A stretch of DNA of 64,000 nucleotides from Faecalispora anaeroviscerum (lineage in GTDB: Bacteria; Bacillota; Clostridia; Oscillospirales; Acutalibacteraceae), in contig NZ_CANOOQ010000001.1 of assembly GCF_947568225.1 (NCBI RefSeq), positions 1,364,001-1,428,000 of the forward strand, in the 5' to 3' direction. Positions within the stretch are counted from its first letter, which is position 1, and each line of letters opens with the position of its first letter. The notes beneath the pieces are model-generated. The model was given only the letters and a program-made list of their open reading frames with translations. It was not told the DNA's origin and did not search any database. Shown one piece after another: positions 21,307 through 29,469 of this stretch. Both the position numbers and the translations under genes were made by a program.

Positions 21307-23145
21307 TTATCGATTCAGTTTTTGCAAAACTTCATTGACTTCAATTCCGTGAACCGCGCAAGCGTCCTGCAACGATTCCATTTGAGACGCGGGGCAGCCG
21401 AGGCAGTGCATGCCGCTGTCCGTTAAAATTCGTTCGGCATCCGCATTCAGGCGAAGAATATCGCTGATAAGTGTGCCGCCTGTTACTTTTGCAGCGGATT
21501 GCTCTTCCTGTTGACCAAAGAAGTTTTGGATATCTTCATCGACTGTGGCGATACCGGCAATCCCGAAATTTTCCACCAGCACCTTTGCCACATTCGGAGA
21601 AAGGAACGCGGGCAGCGTGGGGCCGAGATGGATATTTTTCACGCCGAGGGACAAAAGTGCAAGCAATACGATAACCGCTTTCTGCTCGTACCATGCGATG
21701 TTGTAAACAATCGGCAAATCGTTGATGTCGTCGAGGCCGAACACTTCCTTGAGCTTGAGCGCGATGACCGCCAGCGAATAGCTGTCGTTGCACTGACCCG
21801 CGTCAAGTACGCGCGGAATGCCGCCGATATCGCCAAGGTCGAGCTTGTTGTATTTATACTTGGCACAGCCAGCAGTCAGGATAACCGCATCTTTTGGAAG
21901 CGCTTTCGCAAAATCGGTGTAGTAGTTTCTAGACTTTGCACGCCCATCGCAGCCAGCCATGACGACAAACTTCTTGATCGCGCCGGATTTTACCGCGTCC
22001 ACAATCTTGTCCGCAAGCGCGAGCACCTGGTCGTGCGCAAAGCCCCCGACGATTTCGCCGGTTTCCAGCTCGGTCGGTGAAGTGCAGCGTTTAGCATGGG
22101 CAATCAGCGCAGAGAAGTCTTTTTCCTCGCCGGGGCCGCCTGAAATATGAGTGCATCCGGGATAGCTCACGGTGCCTGTTGTATAAACACGGTCTTTATA
22201 GCTGTCCTTCGGCGGAACAAGGCAGTTTGTTGTCATGAGGATTGGGCCGTTGAAGGCTTCGAATTCTTCCTTCTGTTTCCACCAGGCGTTGCCGTAATTG
22301 CCGACAAAATTCGAGTACTTCTTGAACGCGGGGTAGTAATGCGCGGGGAGCATTTCGGAATGGGTGTAAACGTCGACGCCGGTGCCTTCCGTCTGCTTGA
22401 GCAGCATTTCCAGGTCGCGCAAATCGTGACCCGAGATCAAGATGCCTGGATTTTTGCCGACACCCAGATTTACCTTTGTGATTTCCGGTTTTCCGTAAGT
22501 GGAGGTGTTTGCCTCGTCCAGCAGGGCGAGCGCATCCACACCGTATTTTCCGGTTTCCAGCGTCAGGGCTACAAGTTCATTCGCGCCAAGCGAGTCGTCC
22601 ATCGTTTTGGCAAGCGCGCTCTGCAGGAACGCATCAATATTCTCGTTTTCTTTGCCAAGCGCGTTCGCGTGCTTTAAATAGGCAGCCATACCTTTCAGAC
22701 CGTATATAATCAACTCGCGGAGACTGCGGATATCTTCATTTTCTGTGGCAAGAACGCCGACCGAGAATGATTTGGCTGCAAATTCCTGTTTATCCGCATT
22801 CCACAACGCAGCCTCAGAGAGACCTTCGCGGTCTTTGAGCTGACCCAACAACTCGGCCTTTCGGTTTAACGTCGTCTGGATACGGTCTATGATAAAGTCC
22901 GGGTCGAAGTTTGCATTGGTAATGGTTACGAAAAGATTTTCCGTGACAAGTTGGTTGATGTCATGGGAAACAACTTTTCCCTCGGCGCGCAGGCGCGTGG
23001 TTACCTCAGACAAACCCTTAGTCACATAGATGAGAATATCCTGCAAATTTGCCGTTTCCGGCGTTTTACCGCAGACGCCCGCCTGCGTGCAGCCGGAGCA
23101 TCCGGCTGTTTCCTGACATTGATAGCAAAACATTTTGTTTTCCAT
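21307..23145 (-). CDS. hcp: Hybrid cluster protein (hydroxylamine/NO reductase) with C-terminal DUF1858 domain
   Basis: A 612-residue protein starting at the ATG at 23143-23145 (AGGAGG upstream). The N-terminal F-C-Y-Q-C-Q-E-T-A-G-C-S-G-C-T-Q-A-G-V-C motif binds the first Fe-S cluster. Hybrid-cluster residues appear in I-L-I-S-G-H-D-L, M-T-T-N-C-L-V, Y-P-G-C-T-H-I, T-A-G-C-A-K-Y-K and V-L-D-A-G-Q-C-N-D. Hcp reduces NO to N2O, or hydroxylamine to ammonia. Typical Hcp ends near residue 540; here about 60 more residues follow (I-L-T-D-S-G-M-H-C-L-G-C-P-A), a DUF1858/ScdA-N-like domain with a C-x-x-C. It is controlled by the GTTGC-class site through the DUF488 gene upstream. Confidence 0.96.
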   Translation of the reverse strand: MENKMFCYQCQETAGCSGCTQAGVCGKTPETANLQDILIYVTKGLSEVTTRLRAEGKVVSHDINQLVTENLFVTITNANFDPDFIIDRIQTTLNRKAELLGQLKDREGLSEAALWNADKQEFAAKSFSVGVLATENEDIRSLRELIIYGLKGMAAYLKHANALGKENENIDAFLQSALAKTMDDSLGANELVALTLETGKYGVDALALLDEANTSTYGKPEITKVNLGVGKNPGILISGHDLRDLEMLLKQTEGTGVDVYTHSEMLPAHYYPAFKKYSNFVGNYGNAWWKQKEEFEAFNGPILMTTNCLVPPKDSYKDRVYTTGTVSYPGCTHISGGPGEEKDFSALIAHAKRCTSPTELETGEIVGGFAHDQVLALADKIVDAVKSGAIKKFVVMAGCDGRAKSRNYYTDFAKALPKDAVILTAGCAKYKYNKLDLGDIGGIPRVLDAGQCNDSYSLAVIALKLKEVFGLDDINDLPIVYNIAWYEQKAVIVLLALLSLGVKNIHLGPTLPAFLSPNVAKVLVENFGIAGIATVDEDIQNFFGQQEEQSAAKVTGGTLISDILRLNADAERILTDSGMHCLGCPASQMESLQDACAVHGIEVNEVLQKLNR

Positions 23146-23201
23146 TTGATATTCCTCCTGTTTTTTATTTGAAAAATACGTTTTGATTTTACGATAAAAA
23201 T

Positions 23202-23651
23202 TCAAAAGCGCTCACCTTTCTTAATTTCCGTTTCTGTAAGAAGCTCACAAAGGACTTCGCTGTGTGAACGCCTCTTATTTGTGGCTGTACCGATCAGGCA
23301 AACACCGGGGTAATTCCCGTAATGCTCCTGAAAATAACCGACAGCGTTTTTTGCTTCCATGACAGACCGGTATTCCGACGAATATTGCTCCCACTGAATC
23401 CAGTTATGGATATAACGATCCAACAGCCCCGGTTCCGGGGTAAAAAAACGATCATGGACATAAGCGGCATGACAGATTTTCGGAACAAAATAGGCAAGGT
23501 CTTTTCCCTTTGTAAATCCGCAAAGCTGCGATTCATTTTTTAGCCGAATATCCAGCACAAGATCCGTGTGATTCTGTAAAACTTTATCAAAGAATTCGGA
23601 TGCCGATGTCTGATAAGCACTTACTTCGAATATGCGGCTTATCTCTCTCAC
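23202..23651 (-). CDS. DUF488-like protein, first gene of the hcp operon
   Basis: A protein of about 149 residues read from a GTG at 23649-23651. Longer readings are excluded because the promoter -10 (23669-23674) and the Crp/Fnr palindrome lie inside them; the 5' leader is then very short. L-V-L-D-I-R-L-K-N-E-S-Q-L-C-G-F, Y-V-H-D-R-F-F-T-P-E-P-G-L-L and G-V-C-L-I-G-T-A-T-N-K-R-R-S-H-S fit the DUF488 pattern, although the usual C-H-R is changed to S-H-S. The biochemical role of DUF488 is unknown. hcp follows after a 56-bp gap on the same strand. Confidence 0.7.
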   Translation of the reverse strand: MREISRIFEVSAYQTSASEFFDKVLQNHTDLVLDIRLKNESQLCGFTKGKDLAYFVPKICHAAYVHDRFFTPEPGLLDRYIHNWIQWEQYSSEYRSVMEAKNAVGYFQEHYGNYPGVCLIGTATNKRRSHSEVLCELLTETEIKKGERF

Positions 23652-23668
23652 CCCCGTTTCTGTCTTTG

Positions 23669-23738
23669 ATTTTACACAGATTTTTGAAATCGTGATGTTG
23701 CAGATGCAACATGTTGACAAAAATATTTTTTGTATACT
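23669..23738. promoter_or_regulatory. Bidirectional Crp/Fnr-type promoter between the hcp operon and the symporter (GTTGC class)
   Basis: GTTGC-AGAT-GCAAC at 23697-23710 is the core of an 18-bp palindrome. On the plus strand TATACT (23733-23738) and on the minus strand TAAAAT (23669-23674) each lie exactly 28 nt from the centre. One dimer can therefore occupy -41.5 for both directions. Confidence 0.85.
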
Positions 23739-23765
23739 AATGAAAACATTTTTGGGAGAGATACC

Positions 23766-25142
23766 ATGAAATTTGTAGCTGCTGCGCTAAGAACGCAAAA
23801 AGATGACGGAAGGATAGGCTTTTCGGAAAAGCTGGCCTACGGCTGCGGCGGCCTTGCGGATGTGGGCATATCGGTTTCCATGAGTGCGTATCTGCTGTTT
23901 TACTATACTGATGTTGCGAAGGTCAGTGCCGTCGCGGTGGGAGCCATATTTTTCGCATCGCGGCTGCTTGGCGCTTTTTTTGATCTCCTGATTGGGCTGC
24001 TAGTAGACGCGAGACAATCGAAGAGCGGGAAAGCCAGACCGTGGATTCTGCATATGAGCCTGCCGCTCGCGGTTTCCGGCGTTTTGCTGTTCTCATCTCC
24101 CAATCTACCGGATGCTGGGAAATATGCTTATATCTTTATTACCTACACCTTTACAAATTTCTTTTTGTCTTCGCTGAATATTCCTTACGGTGCTCTGAAT
24201 TCTCTGATGACACAAAACCCGTATGAGCGGTCGTCGCTGAACGTTTTCCGCATGGTGATGTCTCTCATTGGAACGCTTGCTGTCAACAACTGCACACTGC
24301 CGCTTGTAAAGTTTTTGGGTGACGGAAAAAGCAGCTGGCAGCTTGCCGCTATCCTTTACGGCGCGCTGGCGGTGCTTTTTTATCTGTTTACCTACCGCTT
24401 TACAAAAGAGCGGGTTGAACAGGCAAAGTCGGTGAAAAAAGTCAGGATTCCGGTCAGGGAAGATTTCAGGTCGTTACTTAACAACAAATATTGGTTTATG
24501 CTCTTCGTAGTGGCTGCGGCGTCTTACGTTCTGGCACCGGTTTCGGGCGGAATCAAAATCTATTACGCACAGTATGTTTTGGGGAGCAGAACTCTGATCG
24601 GCCTGCTGGCAACCGCAAATACTCTGCCGCGTATAGCGGCCATGTTTTTCATCGCACCACTTGTAAAGCACTTTGGCAAACGCAACGCAGTGATAGCGGG
24701 ATTAGCTGTTTCTGCCGCCGGCATCCTTTTGCAGATTTTTAATCCGTACAGTATCTCAATGGCTGTGGCAGGCAACCTACTGCGGGGAATGGGCAACGCA
24801 CCGATCACCGGCGTTTCCATGGCCATGCTCGCCGATACCGTTGAATACGGCTATTGGAAAAGTAGCGTGCACAGCGAGGGGATATTATTCAGCATGACGA
24901 ACTTTGGCAAAAAATTCGGTTCTGCGGTCGGCAGCGCTCTGCTGCCGTTGGCGCTTGCTTTCAGCGGATACGTCGCACATACCGGAACCCCTTCCGCATC
25001 CGCAGTCGATGCGATCAAATGGCTTTATCTTGCCTTGCCGCTGGCAGTCATTGTGTTTCAGATTGCCGTTCTTTCACGCTATAAATTGGATCGGGAGTAC
25101 CCAGAGATTTTAGAAGATCTGAACAAGCGTGAAGCGATGTAA
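23766..25142 (+). CDS. GPH-family (MelB-like) sodium/proton symporter
   Basis: A 458-residue membrane protein with about 12 hydrophobic segments. The ATG at 23766 follows GGGAGAG; earlier starts fall in the promoter. F-S-E-K-L-A-Y-G-C-G-G-L-A-D near the start, F-D-L-L-I-G-L-L-V-D with K-S-G-K-A-R-P-W and D-T-V-E-Y-G-Y-W-K near 370 are signatures of the glycoside-pentoside-hexuronide symporter family. The substrate is unknown. Its promoter shares the palindrome with the hcp operon, which is unexpected for a sugar carrier and suggests another compound is moved under nitrosative or redox stress. Confidence 0.9.
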   Translation: MKFVAAALRTQKDDGRIGFSEKLAYGCGGLADVGISVSMSAYLLFYYTDVAKVSAVAVGAIFFASRLLGAFFDLLIGLLVDARQSKSGKARPWILHMSLPLAVSGVLLFSSPNLPDAGKYAYIFITYTFTNFFLSSLNIPYGALNSLMTQNPYERSSLNVFRMVMSLIGTLAVNNCTLPLVKFLGDGKSSWQLAAILYGALAVLFYLFTYRFTKERVEQAKSVKKVRIPVREDFRSLLNNKYWFMLFVVAAASYVLAPVSGGIKIYYAQYVLGSRTLIGLLATANTLPRIAAMFFIAPLVKHFGKRNAVIAGLAVSAAGILLQIFNPYSISMAVAGNLLRGMGNAPITGVSMAMLADTVEYGYWKSSVHSEGILFSMTNFGKKFGSAVGSALLPLALAFSGYVAHTGTPSASAVDAIKWLYLALPLAVIVFQIAVLSRYKLDREYPEILEDLNKREAM

Positions 25143-25160
25143 CTACGCTAAACGGCATAG

Positions 25161-25210
25161 AAATCCACCCGAAAAACCGTTACAAATGGGTTTAACCGGG
25201 TGGATTTTTA
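25161..25210 (+). terminator. Terminator between the symporter gene and asrC
   Basis: AAATCCACCCG (25161-25171) pairs with CGGGTGGATTT (25197-25207), followed by TTTAAA on the plus strand. The genes converge, so it may also slow RNA polymerase leaving asrC. Confidence 0.8.
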
Positions 25211-25234
25211 AATCAGAAAGGTTTATGCTTTTGT

Positions 25235-26197
25235 TCAATATTTGATTCCCTGCCAGTAGACCGGCGAGGATACTTCCGCAATTTCCGGAAGCGAAACGTC
25301 GCGGAGCGCCCACTTTTTGAATTCTTCAAATCCGGTGCGGTCGACGATATAGCCGATATGTTCTTTGCCGCCTACGGCTTTGCGGTCTATGTAGTGCTCC
25401 ACGTAGTCATACGTGTTCAGAATGATTTTCACAATGCTGTCCTCGTCCGCCCACTTAATAAAATCTTCGCCTAACCGGGGATTCTTCTTCCCTGAACGGC
25501 CAAATAGGGTTAAACGGTAATATCTCTGACTGCTTCTGGTCCAGGCGCGGGTTGGACAGTTCAGGACACATTCGCCACACCCAATACACTTTTCTGCATT
25601 GCGGCTGGGACGGTATTTTTCTATTTTGAGCGCGCCTACAGATTTTTTTTTGCAAAATTTTACGCAAGCACCACAGCTTACACAGCGGTTAGGCTCCAAA
25701 TGCGGCTCGGTCATTCCCATGATGCCGAAATCGTGCATCCGGACCTTAGCACAATCATTCGGACAACCCGTCAAAGCAATTTTAAAATGCAGGTCATTGG
25801 GGTATATCGCTTTTTCAATTCGCTGCGCAAACGCCGTTGTATCATAGCAGGCATAGGGACAGACCCTGCTGCCGATACAGGCGGTCACGTTGCGGGTTCC
25901 GGAAGCTGGATAGCCTTCCCCTGCTTCCGCCTGATTGATGCCGAGTCCCTCAATGACCGGTTGAAGCATTTCGTTGACCTGCGGCATGTCCTCAAAACGG
26001 ATACCGGGCAGCTCAAAACCCTGTCGGCTGGTAATGTGAACAGTTCCGTTTCCGTAAGTTTCCGCGATGTTCTGAATCATGGATAGATATTTCGCATCCA
26101 TATGTCCGCCGGGCACGCGAATCCGCGAGGCAGTCATTCCGCGCTCCTTGGTAACACGAAAAGCGTTCTTTTTCATCGCTTTTGTATTGACATCCAT
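25235..26197 (-). CDS. asrC: Anaerobic sulfite reductase subunit C (siroheme)
   Basis: A 320-residue siroheme sulfite reductase subunit. The ATG at 26195-26197 is preferred; an in-frame GTG three codons upstream lies too near the AAGGG. Siroheme/[4Fe-4S] ligands: T-A-C-I-G-S-R-V-C and T-G-C-P-N-D-C-A-K. Two ferredoxin motifs follow: R-C-V-S-C-G-A-C-V-K-F-C and K-C-I-G-C-G-E-C-V-L-N-C-P. It reduces sulfite to sulfide in the cytoplasm with electrons from AsrA and AsrB. Order and lengths match the Clostridium/Salmonella asrABC. It is the last gene of the operon. Confidence 0.96.
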   Translation of the reverse strand: MDVNTKAMKKNAFRVTKERGMTASRIRVPGGHMDAKYLSMIQNIAETYGNGTVHITSRQGFELPGIRFEDMPQVNEMLQPVIEGLGINQAEAGEGYPASGTRNVTACIGSRVCPYACYDTTAFAQRIEKAIYPNDLHFKIALTGCPNDCAKVRMHDFGIMGMTEPHLEPNRCVSCGACVKFCKKKSVGALKIEKYRPSRNAEKCIGCGECVLNCPTRAWTRSSQRYYRLTLFGRSGKKNPRLGEDFIKWADEDSIVKIILNTYDYVEHYIDRKAVGGKEHIGYIVDRTGFEEFKKWALRDVSLPEIAEVSSPVYWQGIKY

Positions 26198-26214
26198 CAA
26201 AAACACATCCCTTC

Positions 26215-27009
26215 TCAGTCGACCAGATTTTTGCCTGCGGCATAATTGAATACCGGCCCGTCAAGACACACGTATTTACTGCCGATCTTACAGTGCCCGC
26301 ATCTCCCGACACCGCAGCACATTTTTCGTTCCTGCGAAATCCAGATATTCTTTTCTATGAAGTTTTCATTCAGTAGACCTTGAACGGCGAACTTCATCAT
26401 CATCGGCGGGCCGACGACAGCCGCGGCCGCCTCGGAATTGCTTTTGAATTTCAGTTGAGGAATGTACTGCGTGACAAGGCCGACCTGATAGGAATCATCT
26501 CCCTGCGCGTCGTCCACGGTCAGTATGACCTGAATTGTTTTTTTCCAGCGTTTCAGGTCTTCTTTAAATAAAATATCATTTGGAGATTTGAAACCCGCAA
26601 TTAACGTCATACCCAGTGTTTCATCAGGATGGTTCGCAAAATAATCTACCAACCCCTTGACCGGGGAAAGGCCTGTCCCACCGGCAATGATAACGATTTC
26701 TTTCCCTTTAAAGTCAGTCAGATCGAAGCCATTGCCGTATGGGCCGCGTAAAAAGAGCCGCTCGCCAACATAGCGTTCAAAAACTTCGTCCGTGACAAGG
26801 CCGACCTTTCGTATTGTCAGGTCTATCGTACCACTGCCCGTGCCGCTGACCGAAATGGGCGCTTCGCCGAACTTTGGAATGGATACCTCGAAAAACTGCC
26901 CGGGCTTTACTTTACCTGCATAGGCCATTCGGAAAGTATACTCAATCTGCGTATGCCTGATTACTTCCTTGATTTCGGATGAAAACGGAACATATTCATT
27001 TTGCGGCAT
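26215..27009 (-). CDS. asrB: Anaerobic sulfite reductase subunit B (FAD/NADH)
   Basis: A 264-residue flavoprotein of the ferredoxin-NADP reductase family, close to dihydroorotate dehydrogenase electron-transfer subunits. The FAD region (R-G-P-Y-G-N-G-F) is followed by the NAD-binding I-I-A-G-G-T-G-L-S-P-V, and the C-terminal C-C-G-V-G-R-C-G-H-C with a later cysteine (Y-V-C-L-D-G-P-V) binds a [2Fe-2S] cluster. It takes electrons from NADH and passes them to AsrA/AsrC. Its start overlaps the end of asrA by 14 nt. Confidence 0.96.
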   Translation of the reverse strand: MPQNEYVPFSSEIKEVIRHTQIEYTFRMAYAGKVKPGQFFEVSIPKFGEAPISVSGTGSGTIDLTIRKVGLVTDEVFERYVGERLFLRGPYGNGFDLTDFKGKEIVIIAGGTGLSPVKGLVDYFANHPDETLGMTLIAGFKSPNDILFKEDLKRWKKTIQVILTVDDAQGDDSYQVGLVTQYIPQLKFKSNSEAAAAVVGPPMMMKFAVQGLLNENFIEKNIWISQERKMCCGVGRCGHCKIGSKYVCLDGPVFNYAAGKNLVD

Positions 27010-28015
27010 AGTCTTTTACCTCCTCGACAGCGTCCTTTAAGCGGTTGACACAATGAGAAAAAGAGATGTATTCCGGACAGACATCATCGCAGCGCCCGCA
27101 GCCGACGCACATCTGATAACCAAAACGTTCATTGAAGTCATAGACTTTGTGCAAGACTTTAAACCGCATCCGCTCGCCGTTTTTCTTTCGAAAACTCCCG
27201 CCGCCCGCAATGTCAGTGAAACCGTTCACCATGCAGGATGCGTGAACACGTCGCCGCTCCCCGACAATGCCGCTTTCTGAAATATCCTGCATAGTAAAAC
27301 AGGTACAGGTGGGACAAACGAAATTGCAGCGGCCGCAGTTGATGCATCGGCTGTCATATTCGTCCCATATTTTTGACTTGCCTACGTCAGGGGAAAGCCC
27401 CTTGGGAATAGAAACACAGATTTCCGTCTCCGAAACGTGTGAAGGAATCACTTCCCGCTGATCCATGCAGTGCTTTTTCAGCAGTTCATTCCATGCTTCG
27501 CAGTGGTTGTCGACGAGAAAACCGCCGTCTGTGGGCTCAAGGCTCATATCGTATACCGTCGTTTGGTTAGTTCCCATATCAACACAAAAACAGCTGTCAA
27601 ATGCTTCTCTGCAGCCTATCAGAATAAATTTTGTTCTCTCCCGCACCCGCTTGTAATAATAATCTTCGTTGCGGCCATTTTGAAGGTAAATTGCGTCCAA
27701 CCGCTTAACTGCATGCAGGTCGCAGCTGCGAAGAAAAATGATTATACCCTTTTTATCTGCGGATGTTTCACATACTTGCTCGTCAGTAAATGAAAAGAGG
27801 GTCTTGGAAAGGGGAAACAGTACCTCCTTAAAGGAATAATCCGATTTCTGATTGAAGACAATATCGTCGGTTTTTTTAATGATCCCATATCGGACACAAT
27901 CCACATCGGAAAAAGTATTGCCTCCAGCCATCCGAACCGGCCCGCAAATCTTATAATCCTTTTTCCAACATTCCAGAATTGCATTCAGGTCTTCTTCGTT
28001 GAGGTAAAAGCCCAT
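26996..28015 (-). CDS. asrA: Anaerobic sulfite reductase subunit A (iron-sulfur)
   Basis: A 339-residue iron-sulfur protein with two C-terminal ferredoxin motifs, R-C-I-N-C-G-R-C-N-F-V-C-P and M-C-V-G-C-G-R-C-D-D-V-C-P, and a larger N-terminal part with conserved cysteines (F-L-R-S-C-D-L-H-A, D-S-C-F-C-V-D-M-G). It relays electrons from AsrB to the siroheme subunit. It is the first gene of asrABC; AGGAGG lies upstream of the ATG, and a GTTGC-class Crp/Fnr site with a perfect TATAAT lies about 75 bp before it. Confidence 0.96.
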   Translation of the reverse strand: MGFYLNEEDLNAILECWKKDYKICGPVRMAGGNTFSDVDCVRYGIIKKTDDIVFNQKSDYSFKEVLFPLSKTLFSFTDEQVCETSADKKGIIIFLRSCDLHAVKRLDAIYLQNGRNEDYYYKRVRERTKFILIGCREAFDSCFCVDMGTNQTTVYDMSLEPTDGGFLVDNHCEAWNELLKKHCMDQREVIPSHVSETEICVSIPKGLSPDVGKSKIWDEYDSRCINCGRCNFVCPTCTCFTMQDISESGIVGERRRVHASCMVNGFTDIAGGGSFRKKNGERMRFKVLHKVYDFNERFGYQMCVGCGRCDDVCPEYISFSHCVNRLKDAVEEVKDYAAK

Positions 28016-28084
28016 CTATAATTTCCTCCTTATACAGCGCTAGAGCCGCACTTCCCGGCGGTCTTGTTGATATCTCAACTTTTT

Positions 28085-28153
28085 ATTATACTGATCTATT
28101 TCAGCAACGACGTTGCAAGCGCAACACACTGAAACAATTTTTGGTTCTATAAT
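28085..28153. promoter_or_regulatory. Bidirectional Crp/Fnr-type promoter between asrABC and the 28190 gene (GTTGC class)
   Basis: GTTGC-AAGC-GCAAC at 28112-28125. On the plus strand a perfect TATAAT (28148-28153) lies 28 nt from the centre; on the minus strand another perfect TATAAT (28085-28090) lies 27 nt from it. A single activator dimer could serve both genes. Confidence 0.85.
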
Positions 28154-28189
28154 GAGTATCACTTATTAACCAATATAGGAGGAATTTCG

Positions 28190-28717
28190 ATGTATAAAAG
28201 TGAAAAAACAGAAATTGCAAAACAGCAGCTGGTCGGAGCTTTGATCGGGCTTGCACGTGCAACGGAGGGAAACGTAAACAGACCGACACAGGAAACAGAC
28301 AGAGCCTTTATCAAAGGAATGCGAATGAGTTTCCCAGACAAGAATTATTCCTGTCAACAAATTTACAGTCAAATTGAAATACTGCATGAGGAAAAGCGAA
28401 AATTGGTACCGCGCTGCCAGCAATGCGCCTCACCCTGCGGGCGCAATAACGATTTTGATATTATAGGGTTGGATCGCATGCAAAATTCACAGCTGAAATA
28501 TGCACTGCTTTCTGGGTTGCTTTATACGGCATCTTTCCTAGAAATCTCTGATGAAAATTCGTCTACCCGTTGTGAGATAATGGAATATATTTATAAGGCT
28601 TTCTTCTTCATCGGATATGACTGTGATGAAGAAAGTCTGCTGCCACTTTTTAAAGAGCTTGGTGCCGTGCAAAGTAAACTCTATCTCATATATTTTCAAT
28701 TTACGTGTGATAAATGA
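28190..28717 (+). CDS. Uncharacterised protein with a CxxCxxPCGR motif
   Basis: A 175-residue soluble protein with AGGAGG 7 nt before the ATG. The only recognisable feature is R-C-Q-Q-C-A-S-P-C-G-R-N-N-D-F-D near residue 80, three cysteines spaced C-x2-C-x3-C that could bind Zn or an Fe-S cluster; an isolated cysteine (N-Y-S-C-Q-Q) lies earlier. The flanks are helical. I do not know the family. It is divergent from asrABC and shares a palindrome with it, each side having a TATAAT at class II distance, so it is probably expressed together with sulfite reductase and Hcp. A sensor, chaperone or electron carrier is possible. Confidence 0.8.
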   Translation: MYKSEKTEIAKQQLVGALIGLARATEGNVNRPTQETDRAFIKGMRMSFPDKNYSCQQIYSQIEILHEEKRKLVPRCQQCASPCGRNNDFDIIGLDRMQNSQLKYALLSGLLYTASFLEISDENSSTRCEIMEYIYKAFFFIGYDCDEESLLPLFKELGAVQSKLYLIYFQFTCDK

Positions 28718-28719
28718 CT

Positions 28720-28757
28720 AAAAAAACAAATGGCTCCCGCCGATAACAGGAGCCATT
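28720..28757 (-). terminator. Terminator between convergent genes
   Basis: AATGGCTCC (28729-28737) pairs with GGAGCCATT (28749-28757). On the minus strand a TGTTTTTTTAG run follows, so it mainly ends the Crp/Fnr gene at 28780. Confidence 0.82.
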
Positions 28758-28779
28758 CAAAAAAGTATGTTTGATTTTC

Positions 28780-29448
28780 TTATGATAACTTCTTCATGGA
28801 AAATGTGTTTTTATCGTAATTTAGCAATCCATCAGCCTTCATACGGGAAAGTTCTCTGGTTAAGGCACTGCGGTCCACACACAAATAATCAGCAAGCTCA
28901 ATACGTCCCAACGGCGACTCAAATTTTTCACTTCCGTTCAACTGCACCTGTTGAGAAAGCCATGTCAAAACACGTTCCCTTATTGACTTTTTTGACAGTA
29001 TTTCCATTTTATTCATAAGTTTCACGTTTTTATGCGCGATTAAAGTGACCATATTTTCAATAAGTTTATGATGATAGACGCAGGACTTACTGCATGAGCA
29101 GAGTACACGATGAAAGGACAGGCATAGTATTTTGCAGTCGGTTGCAGCCTGGAATGATACGGAACTGCTGTCATATTCCCCGCACACAAAGCTTTCCCCG
29201 AATATTTCTCCGGATTCCATGGAAGTCAAAATCGTTTTTTCACCCCATACGTCTTCCTTAACCATATGGACAGTTCCGTTGATTATTATGCCGATTTGTT
29301 TCAGTTCAAAGCCTTCTATAAAAATGAACTCTGATTTTTGAAATTCTCTGGTTACCGCTCCTAAGCAATTTAACATGGCGGACAGCTCGGTTTCCTTAAT
29401 ATTCTCAAACAAACGTGAGTCCTTGATTTTTGCAACCTCTTTCAACAT
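28780..29448 (-). CDS. Crp/Fnr family regulator D
   Basis: A 222-residue regulator: beta-roll (about 12-120), a cysteine-rich stretch at the start of the dimer helix (V-L-C-S-C-S-K-S-C), and a winged helix-turn-helix. The recognition helix C-V-D-R-S-A-L-T-R-E-L differs from the FNR triplet: serine replaces glutamate and threonine the serine. A GTTGC-N4-GCAAC site lies only 43 bp upstream of its own ATG, and four such sites stand before the redox genes around it, so it is the best candidate for the GTTGC-class regulator (inference). The cysteines may sense NO or redox state or hold a cluster. Confidence 0.9.
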   Translation of the reverse strand: MLKEVAKIKDSRLFENIKETELSAMLNCLGAVTREFQKSEFIFIEGFELKQIGIIINGTVHMVKEDVWGEKTILTSMESGEIFGESFVCGEYDSSSVSFQAATDCKILCLSFHRVLCSCSKSCVYHHKLIENMVTLIAHKNVKLMNKMEILSKKSIRERVLTWLSQQVQLNGSEKFESPLGRIELADYLCVDRSALTRELSRMKADGLLNYDKNTFSMKKLS

Positions 29449-29469
29449 ATACGCTCACCCCCGCACATG

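Noticed and set aside
21499..22080. Plus-strand open frame of 193 codons antisense to hcp
   Set aside because: It is a shadow of the conserved Hcp coding sequence; no start signal.
23652..23720. Longer N-terminus for the DUF488-like protein
   Set aside because: The added codons run through the -10 hexamer and the Crp/Fnr palindrome, so they cannot be in the mRNA.
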